A stretch of DNA of 64,000 bases from Membranipora membranacea (Eukaryota > Bryozoa > Gymnolaemata > Cheilostomatida > Membraniporidae), in contig OU612068.1 in NCBI GenBank assembly GCA_914767715.1, positions 15,004,001-15,068,000 of the forward strand, in the 5' to 3' direction. The first letter of the stretch is position 1, and the number at the start of each line of letters is the position of its first letter. A program made the translations under genes and the position numbers. Shown here one piece after another: positions 26,316-37,900 of this stretch. The notes beneath the pieces are model-generated. The model was not told where the DNA came from. It ran no database searches and saw only the letters and a list, made by a program, of their open reading frames with translations.

Positions 26316-27484
26316 GGTAACTAAAATATTAACACCTCAAGTCAAGGACTTTCGACCTATAGCCTTAACCTCAGTATTATCTAAATGCCTTGAGAGACTG
26401 CAAGTGAAACACTATCTGCCGCTTGTAACCGACCCATATCAGTTTGCCTACCGTCCTGGGAGGTCGACTGATGATGCTCTTCTACTAACTCTAGACCTTA
26501 TAAGCGAACACTTAGATTGTAACTCTAAGAACTCTGTCAACTCTGTGTTCATTGACTTCACCAGAGCTTTTAACACAATATCTCCATCAGTGCTAATCAA
26601 CAAGCTACGTAACTCTGACATGCACCCAAATGTCATCAACTGGACTCACAGCTACCTAACGAACCGTAGACAGATGGTGACGACTGCTAGTAAAACATCA
26701 TCTATCATCAACACGTCCACCGGTAGTCCACAGGGGTGTGTACTCAGCCCAATACTATTTCCGATCTACACTGACGAATTCAGATCGCAATCAGATAGCA
26801 TGTACATAATAAAATATGCTGACGACACGCTCATCTGGGAAATGGTAAACCGAAACCAAGACTCGCAGCTCCAGCCTACTCTAGACTCAATCAGCGACTG
26901 GTGTCACAACCACAAGCTGCTCATCAATGCAACCAAAACTAAGGCACTGACATTCACTAATGCAAGAGACAATCCACCATCTCCTGTTCTCTCCATCAAC
27001 AACACCAGCATTGATAATGTCAATGATTACAAGTATCTAGGCATTTAGGTCAAAGCTAAAGTTTGACCTAAATACCGAGCTTATAACATCAAAAACTCGC
27101 AAGAAACTGTTTATCATGAGTAAATTACGTTACATGGGAACATCAGATCAGCTCATGCTAAACTGCTATCGAACATTTATTGAGAGTTCCCTGCTTTTCC
27201 ACTCCACTGCCATATATCACCATAATATGTCTGAGAAAAACAAAGCTGACCTATATAAAGTGACACGTACCGCTGAGAAGCTAGCCAACACTACTCTACC
27301 ACAACCACAACATGTTGTTGAACAGCGACTCAAGACCAAGGCTCTGAGAATAACCACCAGTAATACCGACCCAGTATTGACGTTTGACATGCTACCGTCT
27401 GGTCGGTTTCGTGCTGTAAAAGCACGTATAAATCTGAGGCGTAACTGTTTCCGTGCCATTGCAATTAATACATTGAACAAATAA
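26314..27484 (+). pseudogene. 5'-truncated, frameshifted non-LTR reverse transcriptase (jockey/CR1/Rex1-like)
   Basis: The frame 26314-27048 carries reverse-transcriptase blocks in order: FRPIALTSVLSKCLERL, DPYQFAYRPGRSTDDAL, FIDFTRAFNTI, TGSPQGCVLSPILF, the catalytic YADDT, LLINATKTK and YKYLGI. A stop follows at once, and homology resumes in another frame through SKLKFDLNTE to 27484, including FIESSLLFHSTAIYH. A net frame change near 27045 therefore breaks the gene. The endonuclease domain is absent. The following roughly 150 bases are T-rich with an (ACAT)n run, consistent with the element's 3' region. It is inactive as it stands. Confidence 0.85.
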
Positions 27485-28463
27485 ATCTTAGTCTATGATT
27501 TTTCCACTTTTATTTTTTTCTATTTATACCTGCATTTTATGAGCTCATTTTACAGTTTTATCAGCAGTCCAGCAATTTTATTTATCAGTAGTGATATAAT
27601 AAAGGTACATACATACATACACCTCTACATGGGGAACCACTATCACGTTTCTCCACTACTGCAGTACAGACAATCTATTTTCACATCACAGCCACTCGAA
27701 TCTCATACAACATGCATAACTTCCTCATACTATGTTGTCTATTTAAACATTTTATTTTTGTCACAGTCACACTAGTGGCAATAACACAAAATATGTAAAG
27801 TCCTAAATACTTTAATTAATTTCTTCATCCAAATATGTAAAGCTAAATGACTAGTGCGGTACAGTCACATATTCATCATTTATTCATAATTTTACATATT
27901 CAACGGCATTAATCCAAATTTGGCAATCCAAAACCACTACAGTCACTAAGGGTTTCCTTCCCATCAGGACAGTAGGGCACCCCTAAAATGGTCATCCAAG
28001 GCGAGGGGCCAAGTACGTTGACATTCAATTATCACTATAACGCAGCCTGCCATCCATCTTAAATTAGTCCTGTCAACATAACTTTAATTATTGAAATACA
28101 AAGCCGTGCACTCACAAGTACCTAACAACATCCTCATCACTACTCATAACTGTCCAATCCACCATCTGTAATATTCCACACCAGTCATTTAGCTAAATTT
28201 TTATTTTTAATACCGCTTTCATTTTATATGGTCATTCATAATATGCTTACAAACAGACTAATTAACTTGCATTCAACATTATGCTGCAAATATAGGCAAT
28301 TTTATTTTTCTTCTAACTAACTGTATGTCATCAATATGTCATGTTCTTCATGCTTCACATCTTTAGAACAAGGGGTAAAAGCAATGAGGGAGCTCATTGG
28401 TAAAAGGCATTCACAATCACTTTGCAACAACTGTCCGATAATGATTCAAGTAAACAAACTTAA
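27485..28463. other. AT-rich non-coding stretch after the retrotransposon
   Basis: No exon supported. It holds a (cata)n run near 27607-27620, poly-T/A tracts and a small palindrome, caatgagggagctcattg, at about 28382-28399. Confidence 0.4.
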
Positions 28464-28840
28464 AGGGCAACCAAGGTTTCGCAGCGATGCATTAATGAGT
28501 AGCAAATAATGTGCTGGGCAGCATCAGCTTTGTGCATTACGCAATGCAAAACTCAAACTAGTTGCTGACTCTAAGCTGGGTAACACTTCAGTTTAGGGGA
28601 GGTTCCAAGACTTTGCTGTAATAATAATAGAGCACAGGCTAAATAATAACAGGAACAGGAAACTGCTATGTGGTATTCTCTTTTAGCTGAGTTTGAGTAC
28701 CTGATGGAAGAAATGTTTCACAAGAATTCTGGCTGAATAATCATCCGAATTTTATTTTGTCTTTTTCCTCATGCAGAAGGTGCAATCTGCTATTAATCAA
28801 TGGCCATCAATGAGAAGTTGTTTGAAACCTTGGTTGCCCT
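28464..28840 (+). mobile_element. 377-bp MITE, copy 2, flanked by TTAA
   Basis: Same length, orientation and 17-bp termini as 24892-25268, with TTAA at 28460-28463 and 28841-28844. The few scattered substitutions against copy 1 suggest both are recent. It lies about 500 bases upstream of PDSS1. Confidence 0.85.
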
Positions 28841-29341
28841 TTAATAGGCAGTTCAGACGATGAAATCCCTCAGTTCATTTGTTCAGAGTTCATCTATTCT
28901 CATTCATCACAAAAATACATAACATCAGCACGCAGCCTTGTTTACATCAGTGACAAATCAGGTGCATTGTTGTTATAATCTAAATGAAATAATTTTGATT
29001 GGATCAGAGAGTTGGATTAATGCCTTGATTGGACATTTTGTGGCTTTGACTCCGCCTACTCACGCACAATATCTCTGCAGTACTCACTGTCGACGGGAAT
29101 GGGTCTTATCAGCAGCAAAACAGATATAGAACCTTTTACAATTTTTGTCAGACCGGCTCTGTATACTTATAAATATTGCTAACAAATGAGTGTATAGCAG
29201 CAATGCATTGTTATGCAACTAAAACTTACTAGAGTTTACATCATCAGCCGTTTTTCTTGGTTTGACTGATTTGGGCTATTATAAAGTCACTGTTAAACTT
29301 AACTGGTCATCTATTCTATGCTCATTTCATGACATGACACT

Positions 29342-32300
29342 ATGAAAGGATCATCAATGATGTTGAGGAGGATAAATTCACTTCTTGGTCGACAACAGCC
29401 TGCTTCATCATCATCAAAAATTCTTCCTCCTTTTGTAAGTTCAGTTTTTCCTGCCCATTTTCCTACCTACATACAGGGTAGACTAGTAAGGGAGGCGAAT
29501 TATTGTGATTTTGGGAATCAGGTGTTAGTGAAAGACTGTATGTTGCATAGTTTACAGTTGTGTCAAGGACTTGGTTGTGTCAGGACTTGGTACACACACA
29601 CAATGTGACACATGCATGCACACACACCGTGACCAAGAACTCTCCTTGTACACAAACAATAATTGTAACATTCTCCGAACGAAACGGCGAAGACGAACAA
29701 CACTCTTCACTGAAGGTCTATTTGGCTTTGTCATGTCTGCATGGTTTCATGTCTTTTATTTATATTGAATAGCAATTGAATTTGAAAATCATTTTTTAGA
29801 CCCACTCAGTTAGGCTATGTAAGCGATGTTCCTCATGGCTCAATCAATCATCTGCGCAGGCTATGTCATCACCTGATCAGATGGACAACCAATCAAATCA
29901 AGATTTGTTTCGCCACATTCATCAGGTGAGAACACTGTGACCAAAACTAGTGACAAAGTCAAAAGTGAGGTTATTTTGCTGTATAGACTGAAGAATTTCC
30001 TCAAACCTGGTCGCTCTTTTACATTGGTCACAATATTTTGCACATGCCCAGAAACATGCCAGTGTCACCAACATAGTGAAGAGATGAAAGCCAAAAAATG
30101 TGAAGTAATGTTTTTGTATTTGCAGGTACTTGGTACAGACTCCAGATTGCTCAGGAATATATCCCACTATCATTTTAATGGCCTAGGAAAAGCTATTAGA
30201 CCCAATATAGTAATAACGGCAGCAAAAGCTTTCAATTCTGACTCGACCGCTGCGTACAGGTGCAATTTTGATCGTTAATTGTTTGAATTGAAATGTATTT
30301 TGTGTGCTACGTTGTTTTGCCACTACTACCCATCCCATATTGTTTGGGTCGGAGGAATGTTTCAGTGTGAATGTTTTATGTCATTCTGGTGAGATTATTC
30401 TGTTATAACATGCATTTCTTATTTGCAATCATTTTCATATGTATAGTTTGCTCTTTTTTAGCTCAATACACAAAGAACAGATTGTCATAGCGATGGTAGC
30501 TGAAATGATACACACAGCTAGTTTGGTTCATGATGATATCATAGATGAGTCTTTGTTTAGAAGGGGCAACCCGAGTGTATTCTCAGTTTGGGGTGAGTGT
30601 ACTCTATTCATGTGCTGGCAAGGTTGTTAGGGGGCCACAGTTTTTATTCAGATGCTTTTTTCACTTACCATTTTCAAAAACTCAAATTATTAACATTGTT
30701 CAGGAAGTATATCTTAAGGCTGTTTTTTTTCTTGTTATAGGGCAGGCCAGTGGAGGCTACACTGGAGATTATATAATAGGCTCAGCTTCTGTGGCGCTGA
30801 CCAAACTTAGGCACAATAGAGTCATGCAAATTATGTCACGGATATTAGAAGACTTGGTTCAAGGTTGGTAGTTATTATCCTCTTCTTGTGATGTCCAGAC
30901 TGATAAGTTGAGAATCAATCCAGACCATCATTTCCCTAGACAACTATCATTACTATGTTCTAAGGGATGTTATTAATTTTACTTGCGTGATACATCCGAT
31001 CACAAGAAAGATTCTGATTTAAGATATCATGGGACTATATATATGTGATGATCATGTATGATTGTTCCGATTGCCATCAAAGTGTGCTTTATTATGACAA
31101 ACTAAAATGTGAATAGTTGTTAAAAGAGTGGTGAGGATATTAAAATACAATAATAATTACAGTTATACCTACAGCTTCTAACAACCCACCCCTGGAGAAC
31201 AAGTTTCTACGATCCATTTTGTATCACACTTTTTGGAGTAAGTCTCAGATGCATTAGCTGAGATTTCCAAAAAACACAATTAAATCGCTGTAGAATTTCA
31301 TCAACCAATATAATCACAATGATTTTTTATCGCCTCTATTTTGTCTCTTTATGCAGGTGAATTTATGCAATTGGGAACGAAAACAAATCAAGATGAGAGA
31401 TTCAACCATTACATCGAGAAGTCTTATAGAAAAACTGCTAGTCTGATAGCCAATAGCTGCCAAGCAGTAAGTCTAATATACCCACAGACCATACGCAATT
31501 GATGAGTGCTTCACTCATATTCTACTTTAAATATCTGTGGTCACCATCACAGTTACTGAAAAGGAATAGAAAATACTTGTAGGTCTGCTGAAATATATTG
31601 GGGATGATAGTTTTATCTTATCATATAACGGGAGTTGTTGTCATTATTATTTTTCATGAGAATTTATATTCCAATTCCTGATTCAAAACATAAAGCAGCC
31701 TACAATCCTACATTCTTTTCCTAAAGGGCAATGAGACAGAGGGTACTAGTACGGTATTAATGTTTGGAAAATACAAGGGTACAAGGAGTTGTCTTCTCAA
31801 TATCACCGAGCAAACAATTCAGTATATTTTTGATTGTTTTATTTATTGACTGGTATCTGTTTTAGGCTGCTGTTTTATCAGGTACAACAGAGGACAAAAT
31901 ACAAGCTGGCTTTAATTATGGTAAAAGCCTTGGCATTTCATTTCAGGTTAGTCTTAACTGGAGCTCAAAACTGTATGGTAACCTTAATAAGTACCTAAAT
32001 GCAAAACTGGCTCAATCTATTATATCCTACTTCAAGTACTTTTGCTTACCATTATCTTCCTGTTATTTGGTAATTGATATGATGAAGTATTTGGCTTTAC
32101 TTCTTGAGAGGACTTTTTAGCTCAAATGCAAAATTTTTACATTTTATTTCATTCAGAACAGCATTTTACATTACTGAAGCATTTTGACTATACATTTCAA
32201 AATAACATTTTTGCTCAGTTGGTGTGACATTTGACCTAAAATTTTGATCATTTTATTTTGTAGCTAATAGATGATGCTCTTGACTACATAGCCAGTGAGA

Positions 32301-33703
32301 AGGAAATGGGTAAACCCACAGGAGCTGACTTAACTCTTGGTTTAGCCACTGCCCCGGTCTTGTTTGCTTCCCATCAGTATCCCAGGCTTAACTCACTTAT
32401 AATGAGACGGTTTGATCAGCCAGGAGATGTAGAAGAAGCACTTACCCTAGTTAAACAGGTAACAGTAGCTACATCCGAATGTTTACAATGTGAAATATTA
32501 TGTCCATTTACCTTATCTGTGGAAAGGAGTGTAATATGGACCTAAGGATAAGGCGTCCTAATCCTAAGTGTTTTATTTAGATTTTTAATTTTGGGTGGGG
32601 ATGACCACCTATTTTAAGGCATGCTTTGGTGTGCCATCACCAATGATTGTCCGATGGACCTGATTCCTTTGCTAAAATTTTGGAACAGCATGAACAGGAC
32701 AGGTGGTGATAAGTTGACATGTTACATCAAATTATGCACCACACATATCAAGCCCCACCCTTGCAGGCACACCAAGGATACACGTGGCAAAAACACCAAA
32801 GCTATGGAAAACCCATCGCAGACACACCCTTCATGAAACCATAGATTGAACACAAATTACACAATGATACATAACAGTTACAAAGATCTTACAACCAATC
32901 AGGCGTCCTGCATGAACATGAAAATTGATAAAATCTTTGTATGACTATGCTGCCATTATAATTAATTATACCACTACCAGTCAATTGATCACTAACAAAG
33001 CTGACTCATGTTTGGATAATGGGTAATCATGTGTTACAATCCTCTGTCACAGTTCCCCTCCCTCTGAAATGGAAATTTCTAAGTTTTTAAAAACATAGTT
33101 AACCAATCTCTGTAATAAGCTTCGCGGGACTGGGCGTCTAATAGTAAACATACAATATATATACTAAATAGATGGTAATATCAAGATGAAGGCTTTCAAG
33201 ACTAGGCTTTCAATACCAATTGGTCAGGACCATGAGCGTGCAAATATAGATAGGTATATATATATGTTTATGGTTAGAACAAGGCAGTTTTGATATGCAA
33301 TCATTATCAACATACGCACAATATGTGTACCCAACTCTGTACCCAACCCTGTACCCATAACCCCAGTGATAAACAAGGCTGGGACAATGGGAACTAAAGT
33401 AAGAAGAATTTTAAAGTATTTCAGATATTGAGTAACTTAGCTAAGAAGAACACCAATAGGGAGAAAGGGATGAATAAAATAGACCTTATTATTTAAACTT
33501 CCTTGGATGACTGGTTGTGATCGCAAAGATTATTCTTATACTGGTACATTTTTATCTTTTAGAGCTGTGGTTTAGAACAGACGCATGAATTGGCAGACAG
33601 ATATGGGAAAGAAGCTATGAAGTCAGTCAGTAAACTTCAAGATAGCATACATAAATACGCTCTAATTAAATTAGTCAATGATCAACTTATTCGATCGAGG
33701 TGA
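29342..33703 (+). CDS. PDSS1: All-trans polyprenyl (decaprenyl) diphosphate synthase subunit 1
   Basis: Mitochondrial trans-prenyltransferase that builds the ubiquinone side chain from isopentenyl units. In animals it works as a heteromer with PDSS2. Exons: 29342-29434, 29800-29925, 30126-30259, 30462-30592, 30741-30863, 31357-31466, 31866-31946, 32264-32458 and 33563-33703. All phases agree and give 377 residues. The two Asp-rich substrate/Mg sites are present: LVHDDIIDE (DDIID at 142-146) and FQLIDDALDY (DDALD at 269-273). Other family blocks are EDLVQGEFMQLG, YRKTASLIANSC, GKPTGADLTLGLATAPVLF and LADRYGKEA. The N-terminus is basic with many Ser and few acids, fitting mitochondrial import. 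Odd: the segment before GDYII has a small insertion (GQASGGYTGDY) compared with the usual AVLAGD. It is convergent with ANKAR downstream. Confidence 0.93.
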
Positions 33704-34937
33704 ACCCTAACCCGTCCACAATAAGATTTTTAGGTAATTTTCACTTTCGAGTGTGTTAACGATGTGCCATCCATGACCCTGATTCGTTGTTTCAAAAGTC
33801 GGAAGCTCATTTCTCCTGGTAATTTTTTTGGTTCAGTACCCATCTCAGTGTATTAAGCTCAAATATGATATACCTGGTGTGGTTTTATCATGATCAGTGA
33901 TACAATGTATAAAATGTATGTCGTATCGATAGGTAATAGATTGATCCAGGCAAAAATTTATTATCGTTCAAATTCCACAGTTATATTTTCGACCATAGCA
34001 ATTACAGATAAGGTTTCGTTATGCAGGATAACATAATATCTTGTTAAACCTACAATAGATCGATTCATAAATACCAACTCGATGTCTAACCACAAATCGC
34101 TCAAAACTGTGTATTCCCTTATATAAAACTGTGTATTCCATTATATGCATAAGATTAGTTATTTTACATTGAAAAAAAAACCAAATACTTTCTGGAGCTT
34201 GAGCTACAGTTAAAATAAATTGTCATTTGTGTTAAAGATTAGTACATGTTAATTGTTTGAGATTTTAAAATTAATTCTTGACCACCACTGATAGAAATTG
34301 ATCACCACCTATAGAAAAAAAATGGGTGACTCTTCATGCATTTCTCGCACTATTCATTGACCACCAACATTATATCCCTGTGTTAAGTCACGAATAGACT
34401 TGCCTGTGGTTGAACAAAATGCCTGCTCATATCGATGAAGATCATTTTAAATCATACTCCCTATTCAACCACAATTGATCTGGAGATGGACCCAGAGCGT
34501 TCCGACATCTGTATATCTCCATTTTCAGTTCTGAAGCTAACCCTTGACGACCTTGATACACTTATCCTGTTTAATTCCCTCATAGATCCCATTCCTGACT
34601 CGTACACTGATGATCTTTGGAGCCGAGATTTGCTAGAGTTTTGTCTGCCGTCCCTGGTGGTTGAGTTGTTAGTAATAGGATTTCTGCTGTAGTCTCGCGT
34701 CACTAGGTTTGGTCGTCCCTCTCTTTAGTGAGGAAAAACAAAACATTTCTATTGATCTGATCTGATCTGATTGCTACTCTTGATTTGGCCACATTTACAT
34801 GTATATAGTATTTATGTGGTATGCATGTGTGCATTATCATGTGTATGATGGCGATGGACATCCTTCTAAATAGGGTGCATGTATATTCAGAGAACATAAT
34901 TTGTGATCATAGTAATTTCTTATTTTCCATTCACTAC
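33704..34937. other. Convergent spacer between PDSS1 and ANKAR
   Basis: 3' untranslated space of both genes. The small frame at 34435-34692 has no homology or splice context. Nothing else convincing seen. Confidence 0.4.
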
Positions 34938-37900
34938 TCACTGTATTGGTGGGAGTCCTCCAACTTTCTTATAATGTTTCCACTCCTTTCTGAATTGTTT
35001 AGAGATCTTATGCTTATCTGTGTAATATGTGAGGCACTTAATGAGGTAGGGATCATTTCTGCACCTGGAATGCAGAGAATAGGTTACATTCGGAAAACTA
35101 TCAATATATCTCGTCACTAAATCTAAGTGACTAGTAGACATTGTTTTATTGGAAATTACGAAAAGGAACTGTCCCAGTTTTTTTTTCTTAGCAACATCTC
35201 AGTAACCAGCAAATATAATTTTTAAAGTCTACTGAAGACATATAATTGCTCACTTATATCGCTGCGAAATGAAATGGAAACTGAATGAATTGAATTAGCT
35301 CACCTGTTGAGAAGTTGTCTTTCAGCTTTGTGATTGAAGGATAGATATGCTAATGCAATTGCTGAACATCCTCTCACCTGGCCCATATCAGAATACATGA
35401 GCTCGCATAGCCTATCTACACAGTCTATAGCCACCATCGCTTCCGGTACCCCTAAATCAATAAATCACTCATTTAGTACGATCACGGTTGAGTTGTACCA
35501 CAGTGCTCTTTTTACCATTCAAAGACCATGTTCCAAACATCCCACTCCGAAGAGATTTCTCCCATTTTGATCACCCACAAACGTTTTGTTTTAGCAGATT
35601 TACCTTACTCCAATACCATCATCAGGCAATGCTACAGAACTGAAACTTATCCCTATGAGCCTAACACCATACAGTTCATTCTTATGAACAAAAGGGTATT
35701 GGCATGTCCTCCATTGTTGAAACCAGAAGAGTATCATTGAGAGTGAGTGTTTCTTATTACCTCACATGTGTCAATAATGTTATCCTACCTGCCCGGGTGT
35801 GAGCTAATCTGGCGATACAGTCAGCGGCCAGCCCTTGTATCACATGGCTGGTAGACTCATTTAGTATGTCTACGATGAGTTTGATACCGGCAGCAGATGC
35901 TACAGCCTGTTCCTCATCAGGTATGATTCTCGCTAATATAACCACCTAAATAATAAAGTTAGGATTGAGTCATCCGTCTTCCGTGCTTCGACCAGCAAGA
36001 GCAAGTTGACAGTGATATAATGTATAAAATTGTTGACAAACCAACTCAGCATACCTACCCAACAACATTACAGAAGGAAATTGGCCCTCAAAAGGATACA
36101 ACCCTGATTCTAACTTCTAAAAAACCTAAGCATTCAAGGTGATTGAACTGTTTTATTTTGATTGCCCCATGGGTATAATAATATAATATCCATGAGAAGC
36201 TAAATCACATGAATGGCTGCAGATAAAGTTCATTTTTTAATTTCACAGAAGAATGAGTGGTTTCTAATTAAAATGTAAATTCATTTTAATCGGTGTGCTT
36301 TCTGAGGTTCTTTGGTTCATAGGTCTGAGAATGAAATGTACTCGGATATAAGTCCATTTGAATCAGACTTAGGAGTTATATGATTTAATTGGATATTTTG
36401 GTCATTCGGTTTCAAATTTACTGGTACATATACTGATTTTATTTTCAAGCAGCCTTAAAGAGTTACAGATTAATTTAATCACCAGTCAGAGACATTATTG
36501 GATTGATTGATTTTGTTCTCAAGTAGTCCAAACAAATCATTACCATGTGATTTCTTTGTATAAAGCATAGTATTGTATCATGGTATATATATATATTATA
36601 GTAAGTAGTCTTAAAGTGTTTTGGTGAATGGTATTTGATGTCTGGCGCACTAATGACTGCCTTAGCTCGCTTTTTCATGATAGAATGAATTCTACATCTC
36701 AAATCGTCTTGAACTTGCGCTTCATAAATATCTCATTCACTGTATGTTCAAGCAACATCTACTCTAATGCTTCATGAAATGGCATGCACACCTTCTGCTA
36801 GATCCCATTCTACCGGGGATCAGTTGGCAGCTTGAAATATCCAAATGCAGGCAAATTGGATTATACTTGATTTAACTTTCCTCTGGACTACTGGTCTGGT
36901 ATAGGATTTTTTTACCTGAAAGGCAGCATTACATCTAAGGTATTCTTCTTCTGACTGCAAAAACTTCTCAAAGCAGCTAAATTTGACACCGCCCTCAGCA
37001 GCAATGATCTGCTGTTGTGACATGTTGTTATATGCGAATGTGGCGAGTGCTGCACCTGCCAGAAGTCTGACAGCTTTATCTTCCGAATACAGGTGCTTCA
37101 TAACTCTGGTGTAGCTAAATTCTAAATGTTGTCCTGCACTCCAGATCTCCTCCATTGCTGGCGCATTACCTGAAATGAGCCACGTAACATAGTAGGCTTA
37201 TATCGTAATAGAGGGAAAGTGCGACCGGACAGCCGGTAACATCATTGAACTGAATATGATCATCATCATCAGGATCCTACTCAATAAAAGACCTACATTT
37301 ATGCTTACTAGCTTCTCAAAACCAATTCCACAATAAGACTTTTATTTCATACCCAGTGCTATACTAGCAAGAGATAAAGCAGATTCCACTTGTATGAGCT
37401 CGTTGTTTGAGAGCATGAGTAGTGCTATTAGAACTTTTATGCCTCTTGCCCTGGCAACCGTCGTCTGGTTTTGTGGATGTGGCAGATACCCAACCCCTAC
37501 ACATAAGTGTCTGATACTTCGTATGGCGCTGAGTACTAGGTACTCTTTGTCACATTTCAAGAGTCTGACTAGGGGATGTACCCCATTGGCTTCTGCAATG
37601 GCATCTTGTTGATTGTGCGCTCCTTGTGCTAGAACACCCAGGCCTTCACATCCAATGAAATGCAGAATTTCTGATAGCGAACTCAGAAAGTCAATAAGTA
37701 GGTTCACACCCATTGTGCCGGCCATTTTCCTTCTTTCCTCTCCATCATCACCAGCTAATGCCCATAATGCACCAGCAGTTTTCTCTTGTATCACCTGCGA
37801 CTTACTTTTGTTCAGTAAGTTAATTAAAGGGCCTGTGACACCTTCCTCTGTCAAGACTTTTTGAGTGAGATGATTACCTTCTGCTAGCATATGGATAGTG

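Noticed and set aside
34435-34692. 85-residue open frame in the PDSS1/ANKAR spacer
   Set aside because: No similarity, no splice context, overlapped by an equally long antisense frame.
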